From NCBI GenBank assembly GCA_964633715.1, contig CAZWHQ010000025.1:1-64000 (forward strand): a stretch of DNA of 64,000 nt, read 5' to 3'. How positions within the stretch are numbered: the stretch's first letter is position 1; each line of letters begins with the position of its first letter. Below are positions 1 to 8,498 of this stretch, piece after piece. The DNA comes from JAUWVG01 sp964633715 (GTDB lineage: Bacteria; Acidobacteriota; Aminicenantia; Aminicenantales; Aminicenantaceae). A program made the position numbers and the translations under genes. Below the pieces are notes generated by a model. The model saw nothing but the letters and a program-made list of their open reading frames with translations. It had not been told where the DNA came from and ran no database searches.

Positions 1-230
1 ACAGCTAGCTCAGAATGATATTATCAAAACAAAATCATTTTAGAAATAATTTTTGAGATCCCTTCTTGAAGAAACACCTTAAAATGATGAAGAAATAGTT
101 ATTTTTTCTTCTTGTAAATAAATACTTTTTTATTATAGAATTTGGAACAAATTTGAAGGAAGGAGATTTTCCATGAAATTATGCTTTTGTCAGGACAAAA
201 AGTAACCTGAAGAGAAATATTTCTTAAAGT

Positions 231-253
231 AAATCCCTGTGACTCAGGGATTT
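231..253 (-). terminator. Inverted repeat downstream of rho, possible terminator
   Basis: A perfect 9-bp inverted repeat (AAATCCCTG and CAGGGATTT, 5-nt loop) lies just past the rho stop codon. On the minus strand it is followed only by a mixed TACTTTAAG stretch rather than a clean U-run, so intrinsic termination is possible but not certain. The rest of bases 1-259 is AT-rich and shows no gene. Confidence 0.45.
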
Positions 254-259
254 AACCAT

Positions 260-1540
260 TTAAAGCCCCTTGCTCATGGCATCCAGGAAATTGGCGTTCG
301 TTTTTGTTCGTCCCATTTTTTCCAATAACAACTCCATGCCCTCGACTTCGCTCAGTTGACTGAGTACTTTTCGCAGCACCCATATCCTGTTGAGATCTTT
401 ATCTGGAACAAGAAGCTCTTCCTTTCGTGTACCGGAACGTTTGATATCGATTGCAGGAAACATTCTTTTATCGACCAATCTCCTGTCGAGATTGATTTCC
501 ATATTCCCGGTTCCCTTAAATTCTTCGAAAATGACATCATCCATGCGGCTTCCTGTATCGATCAAGGCCGTTGCCATGATAGTGAGACTTCCCCCCTCTT
601 CGATTTTCCGGGCTGATCCAAAAAACTTTTTGGGCTTATTCAAGGCATTCGCATCGATTCCACCGGAAAGAACCTTGCCTGAAGGAGGTATGATCGCATT
701 ATGAGCCCGTGCCAGCCGAGTGACACTATCTAGCAAGATGGCCACATCTCTTTTTAGTTCTACAAGTCTTTTCGCTTTTTCCAACACAATATTGGCCACT
801 TGAGTATTTCGTATAGGGGGCTCATCAAATGTTGAGGCAACGACTTCACCATTTATACTTCTCTGAAAATCTGTAACTTCTTCAGGCCGTTCCGCAACCA
901 AAAGAACAATCAGGAATGTCTCTGGATGATTTTTCTCAATCGACTTGGCGATGGTTTTTAAAAGTGTTGTTTTCCCTGCGCGCGGCGGAGAGACGATAAG
1001 ACCTCGTTGGCCTTTTCCAATCGGAGTCAGAAGATCCATTACACGGGCGTTCAAGTTTTTGGGCTGTGAGTCCTCTAGTATTATCTTTTCGTAGGGATAA
1101 AGTGGAGTTAAATTGTCAAAAAAAATATTTCTTCTGTTTTTCAAAACAGTATCAGGATGTGCAAAATTGATTGCTTCTATTTTGATTAAAGCAAAATATT
1201 TTTCTCCATCTTTTGGAGGCCGCACAATACCAGAAATCGTATCACCCGTTCGAAGCTGAAATTTCCTGATTTGGGAAGGAGAGACATAGATATCATCTTG
1301 ACTGGGAAGATAACTGAATTCTGGTGCACGCAAAAATCCAAATCCATCATCTAAACACTCCAGAACACCTTCTGAAAATAACTGTCCGCTTTTTTTGGCC
1401 TGCGCTTCGAGTATTTTGAAAATAAGATTCTGTTTCTTCGTATCTTGAATGTCATCTTCCGTAAGACCAATCTCGCCAGCAATGCTGACTAAGTCTTTAA
1501 ACTCTTTTTCTTCTAGATCGACTAGATCGAACTCTTTCAT
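260..1540 (-). CDS. rho: Transcription termination factor Rho
   Basis: Hexameric RNA-dependent ATPase that ends transcription of untranslated RNA. The 426-residue length is normal. The N-terminal Rho domain (about 1-50) leads into the cold-shock-like RNA-binding fold, which carries the aromatic motif DGFGFLR near residues 65-71. The Walker A motif SPPRAGKT is at 184-191, followed by the RecA-type ATPase core. A GAGG ribosome site precedes the ATG. It is the last gene of the tig-clpP-clpX-lon-rho run, 65 bp downstream of lon. Identification rests on end-to-end family motifs. Confidence 0.98.
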   Translation of the reverse strand: MKEFDLVDLEEKEFKDLVSIAGEIGLTEDDIQDTKKQNLIFKILEAQAKKSGQLFSEGVLECLDDGFGFLRAPEFSYLPSQDDIYVSPSQIRKFQLRTGDTISGIVRPPKDGEKYFALIKIEAINFAHPDTVLKNRRNIFFDNLTPLYPYEKIILEDSQPKNLNARVMDLLTPIGKGQRGLIVSPPRAGKTTLLKTIAKSIEKNHPETFLIVLLVAERPEEVTDFQRSINGEVVASTFDEPPIRNTQVANIVLEKAKRLVELKRDVAILLDSVTRLARAHNAIIPPSGKVLSGGIDANALNKPKKFFGSARKIEEGGSLTIMATALIDTGSRMDDVIFEEFKGTGNMEINLDRRLVDKRMFPAIDIKRSGTRKEELLVPDKDLNRIWVLRKVLSQLSEVEGMELLLEKMGRTKTNANFLDAMSKGL

Positions 1541-1605
1541 TTTAATACCTCACTTGTGGTTTATTCATGAATTAACTGGCCTCCCAGGAATTTGACTTAT
1601 GTATC

Positions 1606-3999
1606 TCAATGCGTAACAGGAGGATTCTGAGGTCCTTCCTCAGGCAGTGATTCTTTATCTTCTTTCAGGACTTCAGATATATCTTTGGTTAAAGCAATCT
1701 TAAGCACCTCATCCATGTGTTCGACAAAATGTATCTTCATGTCATCTTTAATATTTTTTGGAAGATCTTTTAGGTCTGGTCTGTTGTCAAGAGGAAGAAT
1801 GGCTTCCTTGATACCCTCTCGATGTGCAGCAAGAAGTTTTTCTTTAATCCCACCGACTGGAAGCACTTTCCCTTTTAAAGTGATCTCTCCACTCAACGCC
1901 ACTTTCTTTGAAACAGGGATTCCCGTCAAAAGTGAGATAATGGATGTCGCAAGTGTGATGCCTGCAGATGGTCCTTCCTTTGGGGTTCCTCCTTCTGGAA
2001 CATGAATATGGATATCGAAATTTTTATGCAGATCTGTAGCGATATTCAACTCAAAGGTCTTTCCTCTTACATAACTGAAGGCGGCTTGTGCAGATTCCTG
2101 CATAATTTCACCAAGTTGACCGGTTAAGGTTAAGCTGCCTTTTCCATAGGTTTTCATCACTTCGAACGTCAGGAGTTCACCTCCAAATTCTGTCCAGGCC
2201 ATCCCGATGGCCACACCTATTTCATCTCTTCTATCAATACCAGATCTCCGGAAACGTGGGATCCCCAGATATTTTTCAATATTTTTAGGAGTGATGGTTT
2301 CTTTATAGCTTTTGTCTTTTGTGACAACTTTTTTAACGACTTTGCGACAGACTGATGTGATCTCCCGTTCGATATTCCTCACGCCCGCCTCCCGTGTATA
2401 CTCACGAATGAGTTTTTTAATCGTCCTATCGGTGAGCTTCATATTGTGTTCTTTCAGACCATGAGCTTTTATCTGCTTGGGCAACAAGAATTTTTTTACG
2501 ATTTGGAGCTTTTCTTCTTCGGTATAGCCAGGAATTCTAATGATTTCCATCCGATCTATAAGTGGACGCGGTATGGGTTCAAGCATGTTGGCCGTCACAA
2601 TAAACATCACATTAGAGAGATCAAAATCCGTATCTATAAAGTGGTCTAAAAAGCAGTGGTTCTGCTCAGGATCGAGTACCTCCATCAGAGCCGATGCAGG
2701 ATCCCCCCTGAAATCGACACTCATTTTGTCCACTTCATCCAAGAGAAACACAGGATTTTTTGTGCCTCCCTTTTTAATCATCTGGATAATCCGGCCGGGA
2801 TAGGCACCGATATATGTTCGTCTATGTCCTCTGATTTCCGCTTCATCTCGAACTCCGCCAAGCGATAAACGCACAAATTTTCTGTTCGTCGCCCTGGCAA
2901 TAGAGGCACCCAATGAGGTCTTTCCCACTCCTGGTGGACCGATAAATCCAAGTATGACACCTTTTGGATTTTTCACCAGCTGGCGTATGGATAGATACTC
3001 CAAGATTCGCTCTTTGACTTTCTCCAGTCCATGGTGATCTTCATCAAGAATCCTTTCCGCTTCCTCTATATTTCGTTTCTCTCTTGATTTTTTGTTCCAG
3101 GGCAATGAAATGAGCCAATCCAAATAATTTCTACAGACAGTTGCTTCCGCTGACATAGGAGGCATAGATTCCAACCTCTCGATTTCTTTCTTGGCTTTTT
3201 CTTCTGCATCTTTGGGCATCTTGGCATTTGCCAGCTTTTCTTTTAGCTCAGCAATTTCATTAGGTTGGTCTTCTTTTTTAAAATTGAAACCGGTCGGAAA
3301 TATTTTCTGTCCAGGCTCTTTGACAGCGGATCTTCGGCGAGGTTTTTTCCCCTCCTTTTTGAGCTTCGTATGAATTTTGAAGATTTCATTTTCCAGGACA
3401 TATTTTAACCGCTGAATTCTTTCAAGAGTGTTGATGGTTTCTAAAAAATTCTGCTTCTCTTCAAGCGGCAGGTAGAGATGGGATACGATAATATCGGCTA
3501 TTCTGTTTGGGGTGTTTTCACTCAAAGCAGGAATAATAGAATCAAAATTGGCATGCTGACTGAGCTTAAGATAATCTTCGAAGAGAGAAAGCACAGTTTT
3601 CAATAATTCCCTGACTTCTGTGCTGTCATTTTCAATTTCGCTGATCTCCTTCGCCAGAATTTGATAATGAGGATAGGTGCTGAGATATTCTAGAATGCGA
3701 GCTCTTTTTTTGCCCTCAACGATAACCTTGATATTTTTGTCATCAATTTTAACCGAGCGGATGATTTTTGCGATCACTCCCATAGAATAGACATCCTTGG
3801 GATGAGGATTATCGATAGAGGCGTCCATCTGTGCAGAAAGAAAAATCAACTTGTCTTTTTCTAGGGCTATATCCAAAGCTTGGATAGAGGACGACCTTCC
3901 TATGATAAACGGAACTAAAGTCGAGGGGAAAATGACCAGATCTCTCAGGGGGATTAGAGAAATATTTTTGATATTTTCTGCTTTATCATTAGATGCCAT
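1606..3999 (-). CDS. lon: ATP-dependent protease Lon, with an atypical linker
   Basis: Cytoplasmic AAA+ serine protease that degrades misfolded and regulatory proteins. At 797 residues it has the usual size: N-terminal LON substrate domain (about 15-210), AAA+ module with Walker A GPPGVGKT at 354-361, and C-terminal protease domain with the catalytic dyad Ser678 (in EGPSAGIT) and Lys719 (in GGIKEKLL). The linker before the ATPase is odd: residues about 212-250 are a basic, Pro/Lys-rich stretch where most Lon proteins carry the conserved YYLREQ...ELG helix. It lies 2 bp after clpX, so it is very likely co-transcribed with it. Confidence 0.97.
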   Translation of the reverse strand: MASNDKAENIKNISLIPLRDLVIFPSTLVPFIIGRSSSIQALDIALEKDKLIFLSAQMDASIDNPHPKDVYSMGVIAKIIRSVKIDDKNIKVIVEGKKRARILEYLSTYPHYQILAKEISEIENDSTEVRELLKTVLSLFEDYLKLSQHANFDSIIPALSENTPNRIADIIVSHLYLPLEEKQNFLETINTLERIQRLKYVLENEIFKIHTKLKKEGKKPRRRSAVKEPGQKIFPTGFNFKKEDQPNEIAELKEKLANAKMPKDAEEKAKKEIERLESMPPMSAEATVCRNYLDWLISLPWNKKSREKRNIEEAERILDEDHHGLEKVKERILEYLSIRQLVKNPKGVILGFIGPPGVGKTSLGASIARATNRKFVRLSLGGVRDEAEIRGHRRTYIGAYPGRIIQMIKKGGTKNPVFLLDEVDKMSVDFRGDPASALMEVLDPEQNHCFLDHFIDTDFDLSNVMFIVTANMLEPIPRPLIDRMEIIRIPGYTEEEKLQIVKKFLLPKQIKAHGLKEHNMKLTDRTIKKLIREYTREAGVRNIEREITSVCRKVVKKVVTKDKSYKETITPKNIEKYLGIPRFRRSGIDRRDEIGVAIGMAWTEFGGELLTFEVMKTYGKGSLTLTGQLGEIMQESAQAAFSYVRGKTFELNIATDLHKNFDIHIHVPEGGTPKEGPSAGITLATSIISLLTGIPVSKKVALSGEITLKGKVLPVGGIKEKLLAAHREGIKEAILPLDNRPDLKDLPKNIKDDMKIHFVEHMDEVLKIALTKDISEVLKEDKESLPEEGPQNPPVTH

Positions 4000-4001
4000 A
4001 T

Positions 4002-5261
4002 TTACTCTCCTACCGCATATTTTAAGTTTTGAAACTTCAATTCAGATTCTTCAACCATCTTTTTTGTGATTTTAAGCGACGAGGCCTTTTTGGATGTGGG
4101 CAAATGAAACATAATATCCAGCATAAGATCTTCGATGATACCTCGTAAGCCTCTCGCTCCCAGACTGTTATCCATGGATTTTTTTGCGATTAAACGCAGG
4201 GCTTCCCGTGTAAACTCAAGCCGGACACCTTCTGTTTCGAAAAGCTTTTGGTACTGCTTAATAATTGCATTTTTTGGTTTCGTCAATATGTCAACCAGGT
4301 CCGTGACATTCAAATCCGAGAATGTGGCCACAACAGGGATTCGCCCGACTAATTCAGGAATTAAACCATATTTGACCAAATCTTGAGATATCGTTTGTTC
4401 GTAAACTTGTTCCTTGTCCTCCCCTCCAAGTTTATCCTGAGTCGGTTTGAAGCCGACGGTTGATTTACCTAATCTTTGGAGAATAATATTATCCAGACCT
4501 ATAAACGCTCCTCCGCAAATGAATAAAATATTGGTTGTATCAATATGAATATATTCCTGTTGAGGATGCTTTCGACCTCCTTGAGGTGGCACGTTGGCAA
4601 CCGTTCCTTCTATAATTTTCAACAACGCCTGCTGCACACCTTCTCCAGAGACATCTCTTGTTATGGACGGGCTGTCGGTTTTTCTGCTAATCTTATCAAT
4701 TTCATCGATGTAAATGATGCCTCTCTGAGTTTTTTCGATATTTCCCTGAGCAGATTGAAAGAGTTTTAATACAATATTTTCCACATCCTCACCGACATAT
4801 CCAGCCTCTGTTAGGGTAGTTGCATCGGCAATGGCAAAGGGAACTGAAAGAGTTTTTGCCAAAGTTTGGGCCATCAGGGTTTTGCCGGTTCCGGTTGGCC
4901 CAATGAGAAGGATATTGCTTTTTGTCAATTCAATATCGTCGACTTTGTTGTTCAGGGAGATACGTTTGTAATGGTTATAGACCGCGACAGAAACTTTCTT
5001 TTTCGCCTTGTGCTGCCCGATAATGTATAAATCCAGAACTTTTTTGATCTCCAAAGGCCGGGGAAAATCCGCCATGTCTTGAGAATCTTTTTGATTTGTA
5101 TCTGAAGCAAATATCAGAGAATGAGCCAGTTCGACACAATTATCACAAATATAGACACCTTCAGGGCCGGCAATCATTTTATTGACGAGAGACTGATCGC
5201 GCTTACAAAAACTGCAGTTGGCATCCATCTTGTTGTTATCGGTTCTAATAAAATCATTCAT
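4002..5261 (-). CDS. clpX: ClpX, ATPase subunit of ClpXP protease
   Basis: AAA+ unfoldase that feeds substrates to ClpP. The N-terminal zinc-binding domain has Cys16, Cys19, Cys39 and Cys42. Walker A GPTGTGKT is at 121-128, Walker B is IIYIDEID, and the pore loop GYVGED is present. The 419-residue length is standard. It sits between clpP and lon on the same strand, the classic order. The long N-terminal stretch before the first Cys leaves a slightly later start possible. Confidence 0.98.
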   Translation of the reverse strand: MNDFIRTDNNKMDANCSFCKRDQSLVNKMIAGPEGVYICDNCVELAHSLIFASDTNQKDSQDMADFPRPLEIKKVLDLYIIGQHKAKKKVSVAVYNHYKRISLNNKVDDIELTKSNILLIGPTGTGKTLMAQTLAKTLSVPFAIADATTLTEAGYVGEDVENIVLKLFQSAQGNIEKTQRGIIYIDEIDKISRKTDSPSITRDVSGEGVQQALLKIIEGTVANVPPQGGRKHPQQEYIHIDTTNILFICGGAFIGLDNIILQRLGKSTVGFKPTQDKLGGEDKEQVYEQTISQDLVKYGLIPELVGRIPVVATFSDLNVTDLVDILTKPKNAIIKQYQKLFETEGVRLEFTREALRLIAKKSMDNSLGARGLRGIIEDLMLDIMFHLPTSKKASSLKITKKMVEESELKFQNLKYAVGE

Positions 5262-5312
5262 GATTATTTTCTACTTATTCAGAAATACCTTAAAGACAAT
5301 TTCAACTGAATT

Positions 5313-5903
5313 TCAAGATAAATCACGGTTAGAAATAATTGCATCAATAATTCCGTAGTCTTTGGCTTGATTTGGAGCCATGATGAAATCTCGTTCAATA
5401 TCAGAACGTATCTTTTCTTCAGATTGCTTCGTGTGCTTAGTGAGAATCCCATTGATGTTTTCCCTCATCCTGAGTATCTCTTTTGCCTGTATCGCAATAT
5501 CGGAAGCCTGCCCTTTAAATCCGCCAAAGGGTTGATGGATGATGATTCTCGCATTTGGCAAAGAATATCGTTTTCCAGGCGAACCGGCAGCGAGCAAGAC
5601 AGCCGCCATACTTGCAGCCTGTCCCACACAAATGGTTGTGATATCCGAATGGATGAACTGCATCGTATCGTATATGGCTAATCCGGAAGTGATATTGCCT
5701 CCGGGGGAATTGATATACAGAGAGATTTCCTTCCTTTTATTTTCAACATCGAGATAGAGCATTTGGGCAATAACCGAATTTGCAAGACTATCATCAATTT
5801 CAGAACCAATGAAGATAATATTGTCTTTTAAGAGCCGTGAATATATATCATAAACACGTTCATTTTTTCCATCTTGTTCAACAATGAAGGGGATAAAAGT
5901 CAT
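5313..5903 (-). CDS. clpP: ClpP serine protease subunit
   Basis: Proteolytic subunit of ClpXP. The catalytic triad is visible: Ser98 in GQAASMAA, His123 in IIIHQPFGG and Asp172 in RDFIMAP. The 196-residue length is typical. The start lies 6 bp after the trigger-factor stop codon and clpX follows after about 50 bp, so tig, clpP and clpX form one transcription unit. Confidence 0.98.
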   Translation of the reverse strand: MTFIPFIVEQDGKNERVYDIYSRLLKDNIIFIGSEIDDSLANSVIAQMLYLDVENKRKEISLYINSPGGNITSGLAIYDTMQFIHSDITTICVGQAASMAAVLLAAGSPGKRYSLPNARIIIHQPFGGFKGQASDIAIQAKEILRMRENINGILTKHTKQSEEKIRSDIERDFIMAPNQAKDYGIIDAIISNRDLS

Positions 5904-5909
5904 AAGAAA

Positions 5910-7181
5910 TTAGATCTCCTTTATTATAGCGTTTCCCACCAGGAAGTCAACCGTTTTCCTGAGGAGAAGATTTTCTCTCAGCTCATCTTTTTGGATATTC
6001 TCTCGAGCTTTATCCAAAGGAATATTGTTTGCTCTGGCTATATTCATCATCTCCTCTTCGACATCCTTATCTTCCACTTTAAGTTCTTCTTTCTCAGAAA
6101 TTTTTGTAAGAAGAAGATGATTCTTCAGATTCTGTTTGGCTTTGTCTTTCATTTCCTCTTTGAGCTTCCCGATATTTTCGTTCGTTAAAGCCTTCTGCAC
6201 GTGTTGCGGCTGGGAAGACAAACTTCTGCGCACAAGCGCTAAGGCTTCTTCTTCCACGAGTATTTCTGGGAGTTCGAACGTTACCTTATCTGAAATTGTT
6301 TTGACAACCTCTTCCGCCAATTCTTTCTGTGCGACATTCTCCTTAGAGGTGCGCAGCTCTTTTTTCAGCTGGGATTTAAGCTCTTTTAAGTTCTGAAATT
6401 CTCCGAGTTCCTTCGCAAAGTCATCGTCGATTGTTGGCAGTTTTTTTTCTTTAATGGACATAACTTTTATAGAATATGCGATATCTTTTCCCTCCAGTTT
6501 TTTGTTTTTATGACCTTTGGGATAACTTATTGTAAAATCTTTATCCTGATTCACTTTCATCCCCAATAAATTGTCGTTGAGGATTTTCTCATTTTCTGGA
6601 TGACCTGCAAGTATCACAACTTGTTCTTTTGGCGGGGCTTTTTTTGTTCTCAGATCCTGACTTCTTATTTCTGTAACAACATAATCTCCATCAACAACAC
6701 CCCTCTCCTCTGTGGGAATGTATTGTGCAGATCTTTTCTGAAGATCATCAAGAGTCGTTTTTATATCATTGGCCGTCACTGATATTTTCTTTCTGCTTAC
6801 CTTGATATTTTTATATTCTGGAAGTTCAAACTCCGGCCATACTTCAAACTGGGCTTTGAATTTCATGGGTTGGTCTTCCTCAAAGGTAAGCTCTTTTACA
6901 ACTGGAGAGCCAACCGGTTTCACATCAAGGGCTCGAAGTTCTTTTGAGACAGCAGCCGGTATAAGAGTATTGGCAACAGAATCTTTTATATCCTTGTAGT
7001 ACTTTCTTTTAATTAAATCCACGGGAACTTTTCCGGGTCTGAATCCCTTAATTTTTGCGCTTTGGGAAAAGTGTTGAACAGTATTCTCAAATTCTTTCTT
7101 TACTTCAGAAACAGGAATCTCTATATCTATCTCTCTTTTGCACTGACTGAGTTCGCGCATATTGTCTGTGACTTTATCCAT
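5910..7181 (-). CDS. tig: Trigger factor
   Basis: Ribosome-associated chaperone that binds nascent chains. The N-terminal ribosome-binding domain contains the signature region GFRPGKVP near residue 45. A central FKBP-like peptidyl-prolyl isomerase domain follows (about 150-240), then the long helical C-terminal domain. The 423-residue length is normal. It is the first protein gene of the tig-clpP-clpX-lon-rho operon and lies 36 bp downstream of a tRNA-Leu gene on the same strand. Confidence 0.96.
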   Translation of the reverse strand: MDKVTDNMRELSQCKREIDIEIPVSEVKKEFENTVQHFSQSAKIKGFRPGKVPVDLIKRKYYKDIKDSVANTLIPAAVSKELRALDVKPVGSPVVKELTFEEDQPMKFKAQFEVWPEFELPEYKNIKVSRKKISVTANDIKTTLDDLQKRSAQYIPTEERGVVDGDYVVTEIRSQDLRTKKAPPKEQVVILAGHPENEKILNDNLLGMKVNQDKDFTISYPKGHKNKKLEGKDIAYSIKVMSIKEKKLPTIDDDFAKELGEFQNLKELKSQLKKELRTSKENVAQKELAEEVVKTISDKVTFELPEILVEEEALALVRRSLSSQPQHVQKALTNENIGKLKEEMKDKAKQNLKNHLLLTKISEKEELKVEDKDVEEEMMNIARANNIPLDKARENIQKDELRENLLLRKTVDFLVGNAIIKEI

Positions 7182-7216
7182 TGTGTTTCCTTTTATCCGA
7201 TTGAGTAAATATAGAA

Positions 7217-7301
7217 TGGGCAGAGCGGGACTCGAACCCGCACTCCCTTATCAGGAACTAGGTCCTAAGCCTAGCGCGTATGCCAATTTCGCCACCTGCC
7301 C
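7217..7301 (-). tRNA. tRNA-Leu (anticodon UAG)
   Basis: Read on the minus strand, the sequence folds as a class II tRNA. The acceptor stem GGGCAGG pairs with CTCTGCCC, a D arm follows, and the anticodon stem CTAGG/CCTAG holds the loop CTTAGGA (anticodon TAG). A variable arm and the T loop GGTTCGAGTCC complete it. The discriminator base is A, as in leucine tRNAs. The CCA end is not encoded. The long variable arm and the anticodon together make the identity secure. Confidence 0.95.
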
Positions 7302-7323
7302 TAAATATTATGCCAATCCGATT

Positions 7324-7351
7324 TATTTATAATAAACAATCTCCAGGTCAA
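7324..7351 (-). promoter_or_regulatory. Possible sigma70-type promoter for tRNA-Leu/tig
   Basis: On the minus strand TTGACC (7346-7351) is followed after 16 bp by TAAATA (7324-7329), about 22 bp before the tRNA 5' end. The -35 match is good and the -10 match is weak. The position just ahead of the tRNA-tig run is the main support. Confidence 0.35.
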
Positions 7352-7464
7352 ATTCATTAATGTATTGGAGGCTGTCTCTAGAATTTGAAGACGATAGTAG
7401 ATTAATATATTAAGACAAACCAAAGGTTTTGTCAAACTGGAAATGGATTATTTCCTAAGGAGAG

Positions 7465-8469
7465 TTAAAGGGTGGCGACAGCAGGTGGAAGATCTTTCAT
7501 TAACTTTAGTCCAGGAGGCGCTTCGATGGCACGGGGAATAATATTGATTGTGACAGCAACAGTTCCGATATCACCGTGAACACCTCCAATAATTTTTTCA
7601 TGGATATCGGGAATCCCATGGATAAATATTTCGTCATACTCCTCTTCCACACCTGCATAGGCATTAAATTCCAATCTAATCACCTCTCTGTTGTCTCTTT
7701 TAGCAAAAGCGATACTCCTTAATCCGATAACATCACCAGGCCTTACGGCTCCCAAGGCCGTATCTATATTTCTATCGGCTATCACGGGTTGAGGTGGAAG
7801 TTCCACGGCATCATCCAGCTTCCATTCAAGTCCTTCCGCAATCATATAAATCGATTCCAAAAGACCCACATGTCCCGTAATCACCTTGTCGTTAATTTTT
7901 TCTATAAATTCTTCTTGAGTCATACGTGTGCCCACTTTTTTCTGGAACGGTATACGTCTTTTTGCTGAATTCATCATTCGTGTGACTTGTATTGAATCAA
8001 CTCTAAAGCACGGAGCTGTTAAAACCAGTGGCAGTGTATCCATGAGATAGCCAGGATTAATCCCAGTCCCCACAATTGTGACTCCATGCTTTTTGGCCAG
8101 ATTATCGATATTTTTTGCAAGAGTTGGATTTCGCTCCCAAGGGTAAGAGAGCTCTTCACATGTCGAGATAACGTTCAGGCCAGCTTTGACACACTGCTCA
8201 ATCTGAGGAAAGACAGTCTGAAGATGGGATGAGGTTGTGAGAACAACAGCAGCGGCTTTAACCCGAGAAAAAAGATTATTCATATTATTTTCAATAAGAA
8301 TGCCGGTTTTTTTCGTCGTGTCCAGAATCTCCCCAAGATCCTTGCCAATAAGGCTGGGATTTATATCCAGGGCCCCCACAACATCAAAACTCTTTTTATC
8401 AAACAGGACTTCTGCTGTTTTTTTTCCCATAACACCACATCCACAAATAATAATTCTTCTGCTTCCCAT
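7465..8469 (-). CDS. NAD(P)-dependent amino-acid dehydrogenase-like protein (DapB / diaminopentanoate dehydrogenase fold)
   Basis: A 334-residue Rossmann protein with a dinucleotide motif ICGCGVMG near the N-terminus and the motif GTGINPGYLMD (about 135-145). That motif is typical of the dihydrodipicolinate-reductase-like family containing 2,4-diaminopentanoate dehydrogenase (Ord). It probably oxidises or reduces a diamino acid or related amine; the substrate cannot be read from sequence. A strong AAGGAG site lies 9 bases before the ATG. It follows the class III aminotransferase gene by 29 bp and is likely co-transcribed with it. No other genes of the ornithine or lysine aminomutase pathways are adjacent. 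Confidence 0.7.
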   Translation of the reverse strand: MGSRRIIICGCGVMGKKTAEVLFDKKSFDVVGALDINPSLIGKDLGEILDTTKKTGILIENNMNNLFSRVKAAAVVLTTSSHLQTVFPQIEQCVKAGLNVISTCEELSYPWERNPTLAKNIDNLAKKHGVTIVGTGINPGYLMDTLPLVLTAPCFRVDSIQVTRMMNSAKRRIPFQKKVGTRMTQEEFIEKINDKVITGHVGLLESIYMIAEGLEWKLDDAVELPPQPVIADRNIDTALGAVRPGDVIGLRSIAFAKRDNREVIRLEFNAYAGVEEEYDEIFIHGIPDIHEKIIGGVHGDIGTVAVTINIIPRAIEAPPGLKLMKDLPPAVATL

Positions 8470-8498
8470 CGCCTAAGCTCCTTATTCTTTAAAATTTT

